Assembly (NCBI GenBank): GCA_002421475.1 | Contig: DIJW01000116.1 | Span: 1-13,182, forward strand | Source of the DNA: Thiomicrospira sp. UBA5634 | GTDB lineage: Bacteria > Pseudomonadota > Gammaproteobacteria > Thiomicrospirales > Thiomicrospiraceae | Reading direction: 5' to 3' | DNA length: 13,182 nucleotides | In this document: positions 6,224 to 12,691 of the stretch, piece after piece | Numbering within the stretch: the stretch's first letter is position 1 | Layout: each line of letters starts with the position of its first letter | Program-made: the position numbers and the translations under genes | The notes under the pieces: model-generated | Databases searched by the model: none | Told to the model about the DNA's origin: nothing | What the model saw: the letters and a program-made list of their open reading frames with translations, nothing else

Positions 6224-7132
6224 CTAATCGAACTCAATAACCGGCGCACTTTTGGCTCGCACTTTAACGAAAAATTTGATGCGGTAGTTATGATGAATAT
6301 CTGTCATTGAAATCAGTTTTTTGCGCTGCATCAGTTGATATAAAAAACTGCAAGGCTGATTAAATTGTGTCGTTGAAAGGTTTGTATTTGCACCGAATTT
6401 ATCAAATTCTGCTGCTTTTCCCTGACTAATACCGGTCGCATTCAATACAAAATAGCCGCCGTCCAACCGCTCTTTCGAATTAAGGGATTCAACTGAGACT
6501 ATAAAGTGCAAGGTTAAGTCGTACCCACGCCATTTGTATTTACTATTTCCAGCTTGCTCTAACCATGCTTGGTCAAGGTTGATTAAAGATTGTTTAAGTC
6601 TGCGCTCTTCATTCACCAAGGTTGTATTTAGCTGTGCTGACAGAAAACATTCGCCCAAAGATTGACTCTCTGCCAATCGCGTCTCATTGGCATAAAATTT
6701 AATCGCATCACCTATATATGAAACCCTTGCTTCACAATAAGCACCACCTAAGTGCGCAATTTGTGTCCAAGTTAAATGTTGAGCGTTACACGTTTGTGCA
6801 TAGAGTTTAAAAAACCAATAACAATGGTTTTGACCGCCGGGCTTGATTGATGCCTCTGAAAAGTCATTCCAATTCACCCGCCCCCAAGGAATCGGATGAA
6901 TTGCGCTATATTCAAATACGGTTGCTACATTACTTTTTTCGTGTCGATATTGAGGTGCCGTTTCGTGCCAATAATAATGAAGATCAAAGCTTGCAGACTT
7001 TTCAAAACGCTCATCACACATCATCGGCGCTTCCTCTCCATCCAATAGCGGCGCTAACTCATGTTGGGCTTTGCTCAATTGGAGGTTAATCCGTTCAAGC
7101 CGCTCTTTTTCAGTCTGCGTCAATCCATTCAT
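6224..7132 (-). CDS. Protein of unknown function in the SLOG-Sir2 operon (302 residues)
   Basis: I do not recognise this protein. Its start overlaps the Sir2 stop by four bases (ATGA), so it is almost certainly co-translated with Sir2 and part of the same functional unit. The N-terminal 30 residues are helix-forming and charged (TEKERLERINLQLSKAQHEL), possibly a short coiled coil. A central region contains WGRVNWNDFS, GGQNHCYWFFKLY and AHLGGAYCEARVSYIGD. The C-terminal half includes LHFIVSVESL and YFVLNATGISQG, which read like beta-strands. There is no signal peptide, membrane segment or classical enzyme motif. As the third gene after a SLOG protein and a Sir2 protein, it could be the effector, the sensor or a partner subunit. 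That role is inferred from position only. Confidence 0.8.
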   Translation of the reverse strand: MNGLTQTEKERLERINLQLSKAQHELAPLLDGEEAPMMCDERFEKSASFDLHYYWHETAPQYRHEKSNVATVFEYSAIHPIPWGRVNWNDFSEASIKPGGQNHCYWFFKLYAQTCNAQHLTWTQIAHLGGAYCEARVSYIGDAIKFYANETRLAESQSLGECFLSAQLNTTLVNEERRLKQSLINLDQAWLEQAGNSKYKWRGYDLTLHFIVSVESLNSKERLDGGYFVLNATGISQGKAAEFDKFGANTNLSTTQFNQPCSFLYQLMQRKKLISMTDIHHNYRIKFFVKVRAKSAPVIEFD

Positions 7133-7974
7133 CGCATTGCCTCAATGACCGCATTTATATTCGTCAACGCCTCTAACGCTCCTAAAGCGATACCAATATC
7201 AGCCTTATGCGCCAGTTGAGGATTGATTTGAATGTAAGTTGAATCTAACCAATTACGAATCATGGTGCTTTGAGAACGCACCGCCGGCAATGCCGATCCG
7301 GCACCTATCTCAATCATGGCGACCTTTTTACTTTTTCGACTTCTTAACGGTATCAACCAATCTTTGTATCGCTGTTGTTGAGCCAAACTGCGCGTGTCGT
7401 TCCAATACCAATCGTTAAACATCAATATATTGGGTCGCAGTAATTCGCCATTATCAACACTGTGTATCAGGTCTTTTGCACGCAATGTGTTTGCATCGAC
7501 TTCAATCTCAAACCCGTCAGCAGAAATAATGTTGCCTTTACCGTTAAGGCTTTGCAGGTGATGAATCGAGCCGTGACATTCGTATATTGAGTGTTCATCA
7601 AATCCGGCTTTTTGAAACTGTCCATCGACATTACTGGTGTAAATAAAATATCCACCAGGCCTGGTGGTCGCCCAATCTTTTAGAATCTCAAACCCTAGAT
7701 GCGGAGTGGTTTTGCGATACAAATTCAAACGATGTCCATAAAATCCCCACGCCAACTCTGGTGTTTTTTCAAACGCTTCGGGATTCGCCAAATCGGTAAA
7801 ACTATGACCGGTCTGCTCTAGCATCGGGTAAGCTTTCCAAAACCCTTGTTTGCCACGAAAATCGGGCAACCCAGAATCAACGCCCATCCCTGCACCAGCC
7901 AAAATAACCAGCGCGTCGGATTGCGAAATCGCCAGTGCCGCCTGTTCGATAGACTTTATGAATGACTGTTGCAT
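7129..7974 (-). CDS. Sir2-family NAD-dependent protein lacking the zinc ribbon
   Basis: This 281-residue protein has a Sir2 (sirtuin) Rossmann fold that binds NAD. The signatures are GAGMGVDSGLPDFRG (27-41), TSNVDGQF (113-120) in place of the classical TQNID, the catalytic His134 in CHGS (133-136), LRPNILMFND (179-188) and the IGAGSALPAVRSQS nicotinamide-ribose side (223-236). Cys133 is the only cysteine in the chain, so the four-cysteine zinc ribbon of protein deacylases is missing. It could therefore be a divergent deacylase, an ADP-ribosyl-handling enzyme or an NADase. Sir2 domains in several phage-defence systems consume NAD, but this is family knowledge rather than proof here. It starts four bases after the SLOG gene and overlaps the 302-residue gene by four bases. 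A palindrome copy lies at 7654-7665. Confidence 0.88.
   Translation of the reverse strand: MQQSFIKSIEQAALAISQSDALVILAGAGMGVDSGLPDFRGKQGFWKAYPMLEQTGHSFTDLANPEAFEKTPELAWGFYGHRLNLYRKTTPHLGFEILKDWATTRPGGYFIYTSNVDGQFQKAGFDEHSIYECHGSIHHLQSLNGKGNIISADGFEIEVDANTLRAKDLIHSVDNGELLRPNILMFNDWYWNDTRSLAQQQRYKDWLIPLRSRKSKKVAMIEIGAGSALPAVRSQSTMIRNWLDSTYIQINPQLAHKADIGIALGALEALTNINAVIEAMR
7652..7667. repeat. 16-bp perfect palindrome containing ACCAGGCCTGGT (copy 2)
   Basis: CCACCAGGCCTGGTGG is a perfect 16-bp palindrome inside the Sir2 gene, with the core at 7654-7665. Here the core is read in frame as ACC-AGG-CCT-GGT (TRPG), a different frame from the other copies. Confidence 0.9.
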
Positions 7975-7978
7975 GTAA

Positions 7979-8332
7979 TTATTCCGCTTTGAGTGAATAG
8001 AGTTCGATATGTACCGCTTTGTTTAATTTACGCGCATAATCAATCGACGATTTTGTGCCGCGTGATTTTCCATCCCAAAACGCGATCACATAATCGCAAG
8101 ATTCAACGATTTGGCGATTACGAATAACCCCCGCCCCACGACCAAAAATTTTCCAATCCGGTTTAAATAGTTGGACTTCCAGCCCGTTTTGTTTGGCATA
8201 CAGTTCCGCCAACGCATCCGCACCTTTTGCACCACCCGATACCACCACCATTGGGCAATGTGCATCCAGCACATCTTTTAACAAACCGAAGTTATCAAAA
8301 TCACGTGAACCAATAACGGCAATCTTTTTCAT
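7979..8332 (-). CDS. SLOG-fold protein (YspA/cpYpsA-related, DUF2493-like)
   Basis: This 117-residue single-domain protein belongs to the SLOG superfamily, Rossmann-like folds proposed to bind nucleotides or nucleotide derivatives such as NAD or ADP-ribose products. Motifs in order: VIGSRDF (6-12), VSGGAKGADALAE (31-43) as the phosphate-binding loop, RNRQIV (71-76) and AFWDGKSRGTKSSI (84-97). The last two are characteristic of the YspA-type branch. An AGGA ribosome binding site lies seven bases before the ATG. It is the first gene of a three-gene unit, with Sir2 beginning four bases after its stop. An inverted repeat at 8411-8437, shared with the WYL/AAA intergenic region, lies about 80 bp upstream. 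Pairing a SLOG protein with Sir2 suggests handling of an NAD-derived nucleotide, which is inference from context. Confidence 0.87.
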   Translation of the reverse strand: MKKIAVIGSRDFDNFGLLKDVLDAHCPMVVVSGGAKGADALAELYAKQNGLEVQLFKPDWKIFGRGAGVIRNRQIVESCDYVIAFWDGKSRGTKSSIDYARKLNKAVHIELYSLKAE

Positions 8333-8410
8333 GTCAGTATCCTTTTATCAATGCGTTAATTGGCTGTTAGTTTATCGACTTAATGTGATGACGAATAGGG
8401 ATGAACAAGA

Positions 8411-8437
8411 CACTGGCGACATGAATTGTCGTCAGTG
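8411..8437. promoter_or_regulatory. Candidate operator upstream of the SLOG-Sir2 unit
   Basis: CACTGGCGACA-tgaat-TGTCGTCAGTG is an 11-bp inverted repeat with one mismatch. Its core CGACA-N5-TGTCG (8417-8431) matches the core at 10816-10830 in the WYL/AAA intergenic region, including the AAT at the end of the spacer. It lies 79 bp from the SLOG start codon, in the only intergenic stretch upstream of that operon. I infer that it binds the WYL regulator. I could not place a convincing -35/-10 pair for the SLOG promoter around it. Confidence 0.65.
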
Positions 8438-8575
8438 AGTTTTAAGACTACTAAGTTATTGATTTATTAGGCCAGTACAAGGCCACATTTGCCAAACTAA
8501 CCATGTACGAAACTTTTTAACTAAGCAATACACGATGCTTTTTTGCTACGTTGATGTGTATTTCTATACAACACT

Positions 8576-10735
8576 CTACTGCACACCTAACCCGCTCATA
8601 AACCCTATACCGTTTTGTTTAGCGTATCCCGGTTTATAACTACATTCTTCGCTTAAAGCTTGTAGCACCAGGCCTGGTTCAAAGTCTTGATAACCCAAAC
8701 TGAATTTACGTTTTACGGCGGCAAAGTCACCAGGGGTCAGTAAGCTCAATTGTGAAAGCTGCTCTTTGATTTGTTCGAGTTCGATCTGACTAAACTCACT
8801 CTCTTTAAATAGCGTTTGAAACAACCACCAGGCCTGGTCGGGTTGAAGTGGCTTGAATTCCATTTTGACGTCAAACCGTCGCATCGCTGCCGCATCGAGG
8901 TTTTTCACCAAATTGGTGGAGGCGATAAACACGCCTTCAAACGCTTCCATTTGCGTGAGCATTTCATTCACTTGGGTGACTTCCCAACTACGCACGGCAT
9001 TTTCACGCGATTGTAAAAAGCTGTCAGCTTCGTCTATTTGTAATACTGCGCCTTCGCGTTGGGCTTCTTTAAACGCATAGGCGATATTTTGCTCAGCCTC
9101 ACCAACGTAGGGAGACAACAAATCGGACGCGCGTTTAATCAATAAGGGCTTATCCAGCTGCTCGGCAAGATAATGGCCGAACGCGGTTTTACCTGTGCCG
9201 GGCAAACCATATAAACAAAAACGTCCTTGTTTTCTCTGTTTTACGCCGTCCACCAACTTGTCGAGATTCACATCGGTATTAAGATACTGCAACGAATAGT
9301 CTAGTTTGCTATCAAGGTTTTTTAGCTTAATCTCTTTTTTGCCTTGGGCTTGCAAGGTGGCGTTAACCAAACTCAGAACTTTGTCTTGAAGTTGTTGGGT
9401 TGTCATGGTTTCGTTGTGCAGGGTTTTGGTGACTTTAACCGCACGCTCAATCACCGCCGGCACCAGGCCTGGTTGTTTGGCAAGCTCATCTAACCAGCTT
9501 GTTTTAACCGGCAATTGCGCAAACAGGTCATTTAAAATAGTACGCCGCACACTGCGCGGTGGATTACTCAGCTCAATCACCATATCAAAGCGGCGTAAGT
9601 AGGCGGCATCTATTTGGCGCACGGCGTTACTCACCCAAAAAGTGGGAACCGGATTGGTTTCAAGCAGTTGGTTAATCCAAGCTTTGCTGTTGTTGCCGCG
9701 TTGGCGCGGGGAACTAAAAAAGCTAAACAAGTTATCGGTTGGAAACACATCCTCCACTTCATCAAACATCATTAAACACTTACCTTGGTGGGCTAAGGCA
9801 CTTTGCGCCAATTTGTAAACATCAATACGCCGACTAGCAATGATGCCATCACCATCTTCATCTTCACTCACAATTTCAAACAACTGTGTTTTAAGCTGCT
9901 GTGCGAGCGCTTTGATCCATTGGGTTTTACCTGTTCCCGGTTCACCATGCACCAAAATATTGATGCCGGTTTTATGGGTTTGATTCTGCAGGTAGTCGAG
10001 CACAGTTTGCGTTTGCTCTTGAAGATGCGGGTAATTATCTAATGTCAGGTGCGATTGGGACGACAATACGAAATAACGACTTAATAAATCAAGTGGCGCT
10101 TGGCTTTCAGCCGTAATCAGGTCTGCAAAACCAGTAAGCAAATCGACTTTACGCGACAGATCACCCACCGAACTATTATCGACTTTTAATAATCCAGCTT
10201 GGTGCAAACGCCCCGTGCGATTAAGCGCTTCGTTAATCGCAAGGCGCGGTTGTTTTAAAAACACCGCTAAAACATTCACGAGTTCTTGGCGACTTAAACC
10301 GTCCAAAAAATCAGTGAAGTTTTCAAACTTTTTAACCGTGCTAATCAAGCTAAACAGACCTAACAAATGCTGTTCAACGTCGGATAAATTGAGCATATCG
10401 CTGATTGCGCGTAGGTTGTCACCCAATGGACCCTTAAATCTTAGATTCGACTTTTCCAACTGACTATTTACAGCGACAACATGTGGGGCTAACGCCGATA
10501 GCGCATCTTTAAAATCTGAATCTTTATCATCAAGATGCATATCAATGTCCAGCATCATTGCGAAATCTATGCCTGACAAATTACGAAAACCTTCGTACAC
10601 CTCAACACGCCTACGATAAATCGGTTCTTGCAGAATACGCGTGATCCACAAGGCAATAAACGCTCTATTATCTTCAGCGTTAATGAAGGCATCCGTTACC
10701 ACCAGGCCTGGTTTGATTGTTTTTGCTTTTGCCAT
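8576..10735 (-). CDS. Double AAA+ ATPase (719 residues)
   Basis: This protein has an alpha-helical N-terminal region (about 1-220) followed by two AAA+ modules of the COG0464 type. Module 1 has Walker A GEPGTGKT (264-271), Walker B LMMFDE (321-326) with EDVF, sensor-1 WVSN (367-370) and RRFD at 381-384. Module 2 has Walker A GLPGTGKT (510-517), Walker B AVLQIDE (563-569), sensor-1 ASTN (605-608) and RRFD at 619-622. Both ATP sites look intact, so it probably forms a remodelling hexamer or similar assembly. No protease, nuclease or membrane domain is seen. AGGAG lies eight bases before the ATG. The gene is divergent from the WYL regulator across 168 bp that contain the shared operator. Four copies of the 12-bp palindrome lie within it, encoding KPGLV, QPGLV, DQAWW and EPGLV. 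The specific substrate is unknown. Confidence 0.9.
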   Translation of the reverse strand: MAKAKTIKPGLVVTDAFINAEDNRAFIALWITRILQEPIYRRRVEVYEGFRNLSGIDFAMMLDIDMHLDDKDSDFKDALSALAPHVVAVNSQLEKSNLRFKGPLGDNLRAISDMLNLSDVEQHLLGLFSLISTVKKFENFTDFLDGLSRQELVNVLAVFLKQPRLAINEALNRTGRLHQAGLLKVDNSSVGDLSRKVDLLTGFADLITAESQAPLDLLSRYFVLSSQSHLTLDNYPHLQEQTQTVLDYLQNQTHKTGINILVHGEPGTGKTQWIKALAQQLKTQLFEIVSEDEDGDGIIASRRIDVYKLAQSALAHQGKCLMMFDEVEDVFPTDNLFSFFSSPRQRGNNSKAWINQLLETNPVPTFWVSNAVRQIDAAYLRRFDMVIELSNPPRSVRRTILNDLFAQLPVKTSWLDELAKQPGLVPAVIERAVKVTKTLHNETMTTQQLQDKVLSLVNATLQAQGKKEIKLKNLDSKLDYSLQYLNTDVNLDKLVDGVKQRKQGRFCLYGLPGTGKTAFGHYLAEQLDKPLLIKRASDLLSPYVGEAEQNIAYAFKEAQREGAVLQIDEADSFLQSRENAVRSWEVTQVNEMLTQMEAFEGVFIASTNLVKNLDAAAMRRFDVKMEFKPLQPDQAWWLFQTLFKESEFSQIELEQIKEQLSQLSLLTPGDFAAVKRKFSLGYQDFEPGLVLQALSEECSYKPGYAKQNGIGFMSGLGVQ
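8667..8678. repeat. Palindrome ACCAGGCCTGGT (copy 3)
   Basis: This exact 12-bp copy lies near the 3' end of the AAA+ gene, where it encodes part of EPGLV (residues 686-690). The flanking bases do not extend the palindrome. Confidence 0.9.
8827..8838. repeat. Palindrome ACCAGGCCTGGT (copy 4)
   Basis: This exact 12-bp copy in the AAA+ gene is read in a third frame, GAC-CAG-GCC-TGG-TGG, giving DQAWW (633-637). The AACC and GGTT bases on either side make it almost palindromic over a longer span. Confidence 0.9.
9462..9473. repeat. Palindrome ACCAGGCCTGGT (copy 5)
   Basis: This exact 12-bp copy in the AAA+ gene encodes QPGLV (residues 421-425), in the linker after the first AAA+ module. Confidence 0.9.
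10701..10712. repeat. Palindrome ACCAGGCCTGGT (copy 6)
   Basis: This exact 12-bp copy lies at the very start of the AAA+ gene, 24 bases inside the ATG, and encodes KPGLV (residues 8-12). Confidence 0.9.
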
Positions 10736-10814
10736 GTTAATCGCTCCTGTGTTGATTGCTTGAGCGTAATATAAAACCCATTACAAACGATTGACAGGAT
10801 AATACAGACAGACT

Positions 10815-10844
10815 CCGACATTAATTGTCGCTAGTTTTTATAAT
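10815..10844 (+). promoter_or_regulatory. Candidate WYL promoter overlapping the operator
   Basis: CCGACA (four of six consensus bases) and TATAAT (perfect) are 18 bases apart on the plus strand. The predicted operator occupies the spacer, as in an autorepressed promoter. The weak -35 makes this tentative. Confidence 0.4.
10816..10830. promoter_or_regulatory. Candidate WYL operator between the AAA+ and WYL genes
   Basis: CGACATTAATTGTCG is a perfect five-base inverted repeat with a five-base spacer. It lies in the 168-bp divergent intergenic region and matches the core found upstream of the SLOG-Sir2 unit. It falls between a possible -35 (CCGACA, 10815-10820) and a perfect TATAAT (10839-10844) on the plus strand, where a bound protein would block transcription of the WYL gene. 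It is also upstream of the AAA+ start. That the WYL protein binds it is inferred. Confidence 0.65.
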
Positions 10845-10853
10845 AAAACTCAG

Positions 10854-10881
10854 TTGATACAAAATTACGCTAAGCTATACA
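10854..10881 (+). promoter_or_regulatory. Second candidate WYL promoter
   Basis: TTGATA and TATACA are 16 bases apart on the plus strand and fit a sigma-70 promoter 23 bases before the WYL start codon. It lies downstream of the operator, so it may be the main or an alternative start of the WYL transcript. The two candidates cannot be ranked from sequence alone. Confidence 0.4.
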
Positions 10882-10903
10882 AAAAAACATTGAGGTATAA
10901 AAA

Positions 10904-11926
10904 ATGAATGACGCTTGTTATCGCCGTATCCAAAGCCTGCGTTTGATTCCAAAAGCCCCTGCTCGTATTAGTGTGAGCCAACTGCATGAAAAACTGGTCG
11001 GCCACGGCTTTGACATTGACGTTCGCTCAGTTCAACGTGATGTAAATAGCTTGGCGAATTTGTTTGCGATTGAAAACGATGGCAATAAAGACATTCCCGG
11101 TTGGTATTGGCGCAAGGATGCACAAAAACTGGAATTGCCGGAAATGGAACCGGCCGTGGCGCTAAGTTTTCGGATGGTTAAATCGTTTTTAGAGCGTTTT
11201 ATGCCGCCCAGTACACTCGATGATTTGAGCGACTATTTTAACTATGCCGAAAAGGTGTTGAATAACCTGCCGGAAAATCACCTTTCTGACTGGACAAACA
11301 AAGTAGCGATGCTTTCTCGCAATCAGCCCTTATTAAGCCCGAGCATTGCTAATGATATTCTGAATAAAGTCTATACCGCCCTACTCACTGATAAACAACT
11401 TCAAGCGGTTTACCGACCGAGAGCAGAAGATGAAGCCAAAGAGTATGCTATCAATCCGTTAGGCTTGGTGCTGATTGATAAGGTCATTTATTTAGTTGGC
11501 ACACTCTGGGAATATCGTGACATCAAACAATTCGCCCTGCATCGTTTTGAATCTGCCGAAGTCACGAAAGAAGACGCGATCGAATATTACGGATTTGATT
11601 TACAGAAATACGTCAAACAAGGTCAGTTTGAATACCTGATTAGTGAAGAAAAAACCATTAATCTCAAGCTGGTCGTGTCTGAGCAGATTGCGTTCCATTT
11701 AACCGAATCACCACTAAGTGAGAACCAAACGATTAAACCTGAAAAAGATACCGGACGCTTAATTCTCCGTACTGAAGTAAAAAACACCCAACAACTGCGC
11801 TGGTGGTTAATGAGTTTTGGCGATGGCCTGGAAGTACTGTCACCTAGCGGTCTGAGAGAAGAGTTTAAACAAACAACGCGCGCATTAATGAATAAGTATC
11901 TGGAAAGTCATGACCCTAGTTCCTAA
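10904..11926 (+). CDS. WYL-domain transcriptional regulator with N-terminal winged helix
   Basis: This 340-residue protein has an N-terminal winged helix-turn-helix (about 1-70, including ISVSQLHEKL and VRSVQRDVNSL), a WYL domain (about 150-225, INPLGLVLIDKVIYLVGTLW then FALHRFESAEV) and a C-terminal WCX-like region ending RWWLMSFGDGLEVLSPSGLREEF (about 299-321). WYL proteins are ligand-responsive regulators, and several, such as BrxR and CapW, control phage-defence loci by binding inverted repeats. GAGG lies eight bases before the ATG. It is divergent from the AAA+ gene, and the shared inverted repeat in this gap and before the SLOG gene suggests it regulates both units and itself. The bound ligand, possibly a nucleotide or nucleic-acid fragment, is unknown. 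No clear terminator follows; the next gene is convergent, 45 bp away. Confidence 0.9.
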   Translation: MNDACYRRIQSLRLIPKAPARISVSQLHEKLVGHGFDIDVRSVQRDVNSLANLFAIENDGNKDIPGWYWRKDAQKLELPEMEPAVALSFRMVKSFLERFMPPSTLDDLSDYFNYAEKVLNNLPENHLSDWTNKVAMLSRNQPLLSPSIANDILNKVYTALLTDKQLQAVYRPRAEDEAKEYAINPLGLVLIDKVIYLVGTLWEYRDIKQFALHRFESAEVTKEDAIEYYGFDLQKYVKQGQFEYLISEEKTINLKLVVSEQIAFHLTESPLSENQTIKPEKDTGRLILRTEVKNTQQLRWWLMSFGDGLEVLSPSGLREEFKQTTRALMNKYLESHDPSS

Positions 11927-11971
11927 CAAATTTAGCGCTTTATAAACGCCGATCTTACCCCTCAAGGTATC

Positions 11972-12466
11972 TCAATATAATTGCAAAATTCCGCTTTCGC
12001 CCTGCATATCACCCAATAACCAAATCTGTTCAAACGGATAGTTGGCACTTAATTGAATGTATTGTTGATGATCTTCAAAATCTTGCCTTGTCCATAATGG
12101 ATTAGCGTTGCGAATCACCAACCAGACTCGTTGCGAATGATAAGACTTTTGCGCTTTATTAACTAATAAGGTGTTCAGTGCTTCTAATAAACGGTGATCC
12201 GGCGGGGTTTGTTGCAAATGAACCAACGCTTCGCGGGTATGATCAGATAATTCACGTCCCAACATATGCATGGCTTCTTCTTCGCTGCCATATAAGTGCG
12301 CGATTTCAAGATCCAATTTTTGACTGTCAAAATAACAGGTGACATCCGGTTTACGCGGTTCATTGTGCCAAATATGCCGCATGGTTACACCAAACTCAGC
12401 TTCATAGCGCCGCATAAATAATTTGGCCGCTTCGTGTTCTAACTGACGTTTTTCGTACTGACTCAT
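11972..12466 (-). CDS. Protein of unknown function (164 residues)
   Basis: I do not recognise this family. I use ATG 12466 (MSQYEKRQLEHEAAK), which has AAGG just upstream and begins five bases after the stop of the small membrane protein gene; a longer frame to 12508 would overlap that gene. The protein is soluble. Residues PD (40-41) and DLEIA (52-56), within RKPDVTCYFDSQKLDLEIAH, loosely resemble a PD-(D/E)XK core, but the expected lysine is replaced by alanine at 56. Catalysis by that route is doubtful. It is downstream of kdsB and the membrane protein and probably in their operon, so it is more likely part of the host's ordinary chromosome than of the accessory cluster. Confidence 0.75.
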   Translation of the reverse strand: MSQYEKRQLEHEAAKLFMRRYEAEFGVTMRHIWHNEPRKPDVTCYFDSQKLDLEIAHLYGSEEEAMHMLGRELSDHTREALVHLQQTPPDHRLLEALNTLLVNKAQKSYHSQRVWLVIRNANPLWTRQDFEDHQQYIQLSANYPFEQIWLLGDMQGESGILQLY

Positions 12467-12471
12467 CCGCC

Positions 12472-12684
12472 TTAACTCGCCGAACCAACTTGAGTAACCA
12501 TATACCACAGCATATAACCGCCGTATAAAACCACCATCACCAAGCTGAGCAAAGTAATCGGCCGCAAGCCTTTTTGCTCCGGAACCACTTCACCTTTCCA
12601 CTGCATTTTTTTATGCCGAATGTGGCGTTTTAACATCCACCAAAAGAAATAAACAATACCGGCTAAAACAATATACTTGAGCAT
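12472..12684 (-). CDS. Small two-span membrane protein, unknown function
   Basis: This 70-residue protein has two hydrophobic segments, about residues 3-18 (KYIVLAGIVYFFWWML) and 43-66 (ITLLSLVMVVLYGGYMLWYM). They are separated by a basic, charged loop containing KRHIRHKK. It should sit in the inner membrane with the basic loop facing the cytoplasm. The start is seven bases after the kdsB stop, so it is probably co-transcribed with kdsB. No family assignment can be made from so short a chain. Confidence 0.75.
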   Translation of the reverse strand: MLKYIVLAGIVYFFWWMLKRHIRHKKMQWKGEVVPEQKGLRPITLLSLVMVVLYGGYMLWYMVTQVGSAS

Positions 12685-12691
12685 AATCCGC

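Noticed and set aside
7467..8274. Overlapping minus-strand frames inside the Sir2 and SLOG genes
   Set aside because: They are out-of-frame shadows of genes with clear family motifs.
8521..8545. Possible terminator: AAGCA / TGCTT stem followed by T residues on the plus strand
   Set aside because: Only a five-base stem with an eight-base loop, and oriented against the minus-strand genes on either side; too weak to call.
10768..10796. Possible AAA+ promoter on the minus strand with TATATT as -10, and a TTGACA on the plus strand at 10791-10796
   Set aside because: The minus-strand -35 partner is poor, and the plus-strand TTGACA has no -10 at normal spacing.
11972..12466. PD-(D/E)XK nuclease assignment for the 164-residue protein
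   Set aside because: The PD and DLEIA residues fit only loosely, and the catalytic lysine position is alanine.
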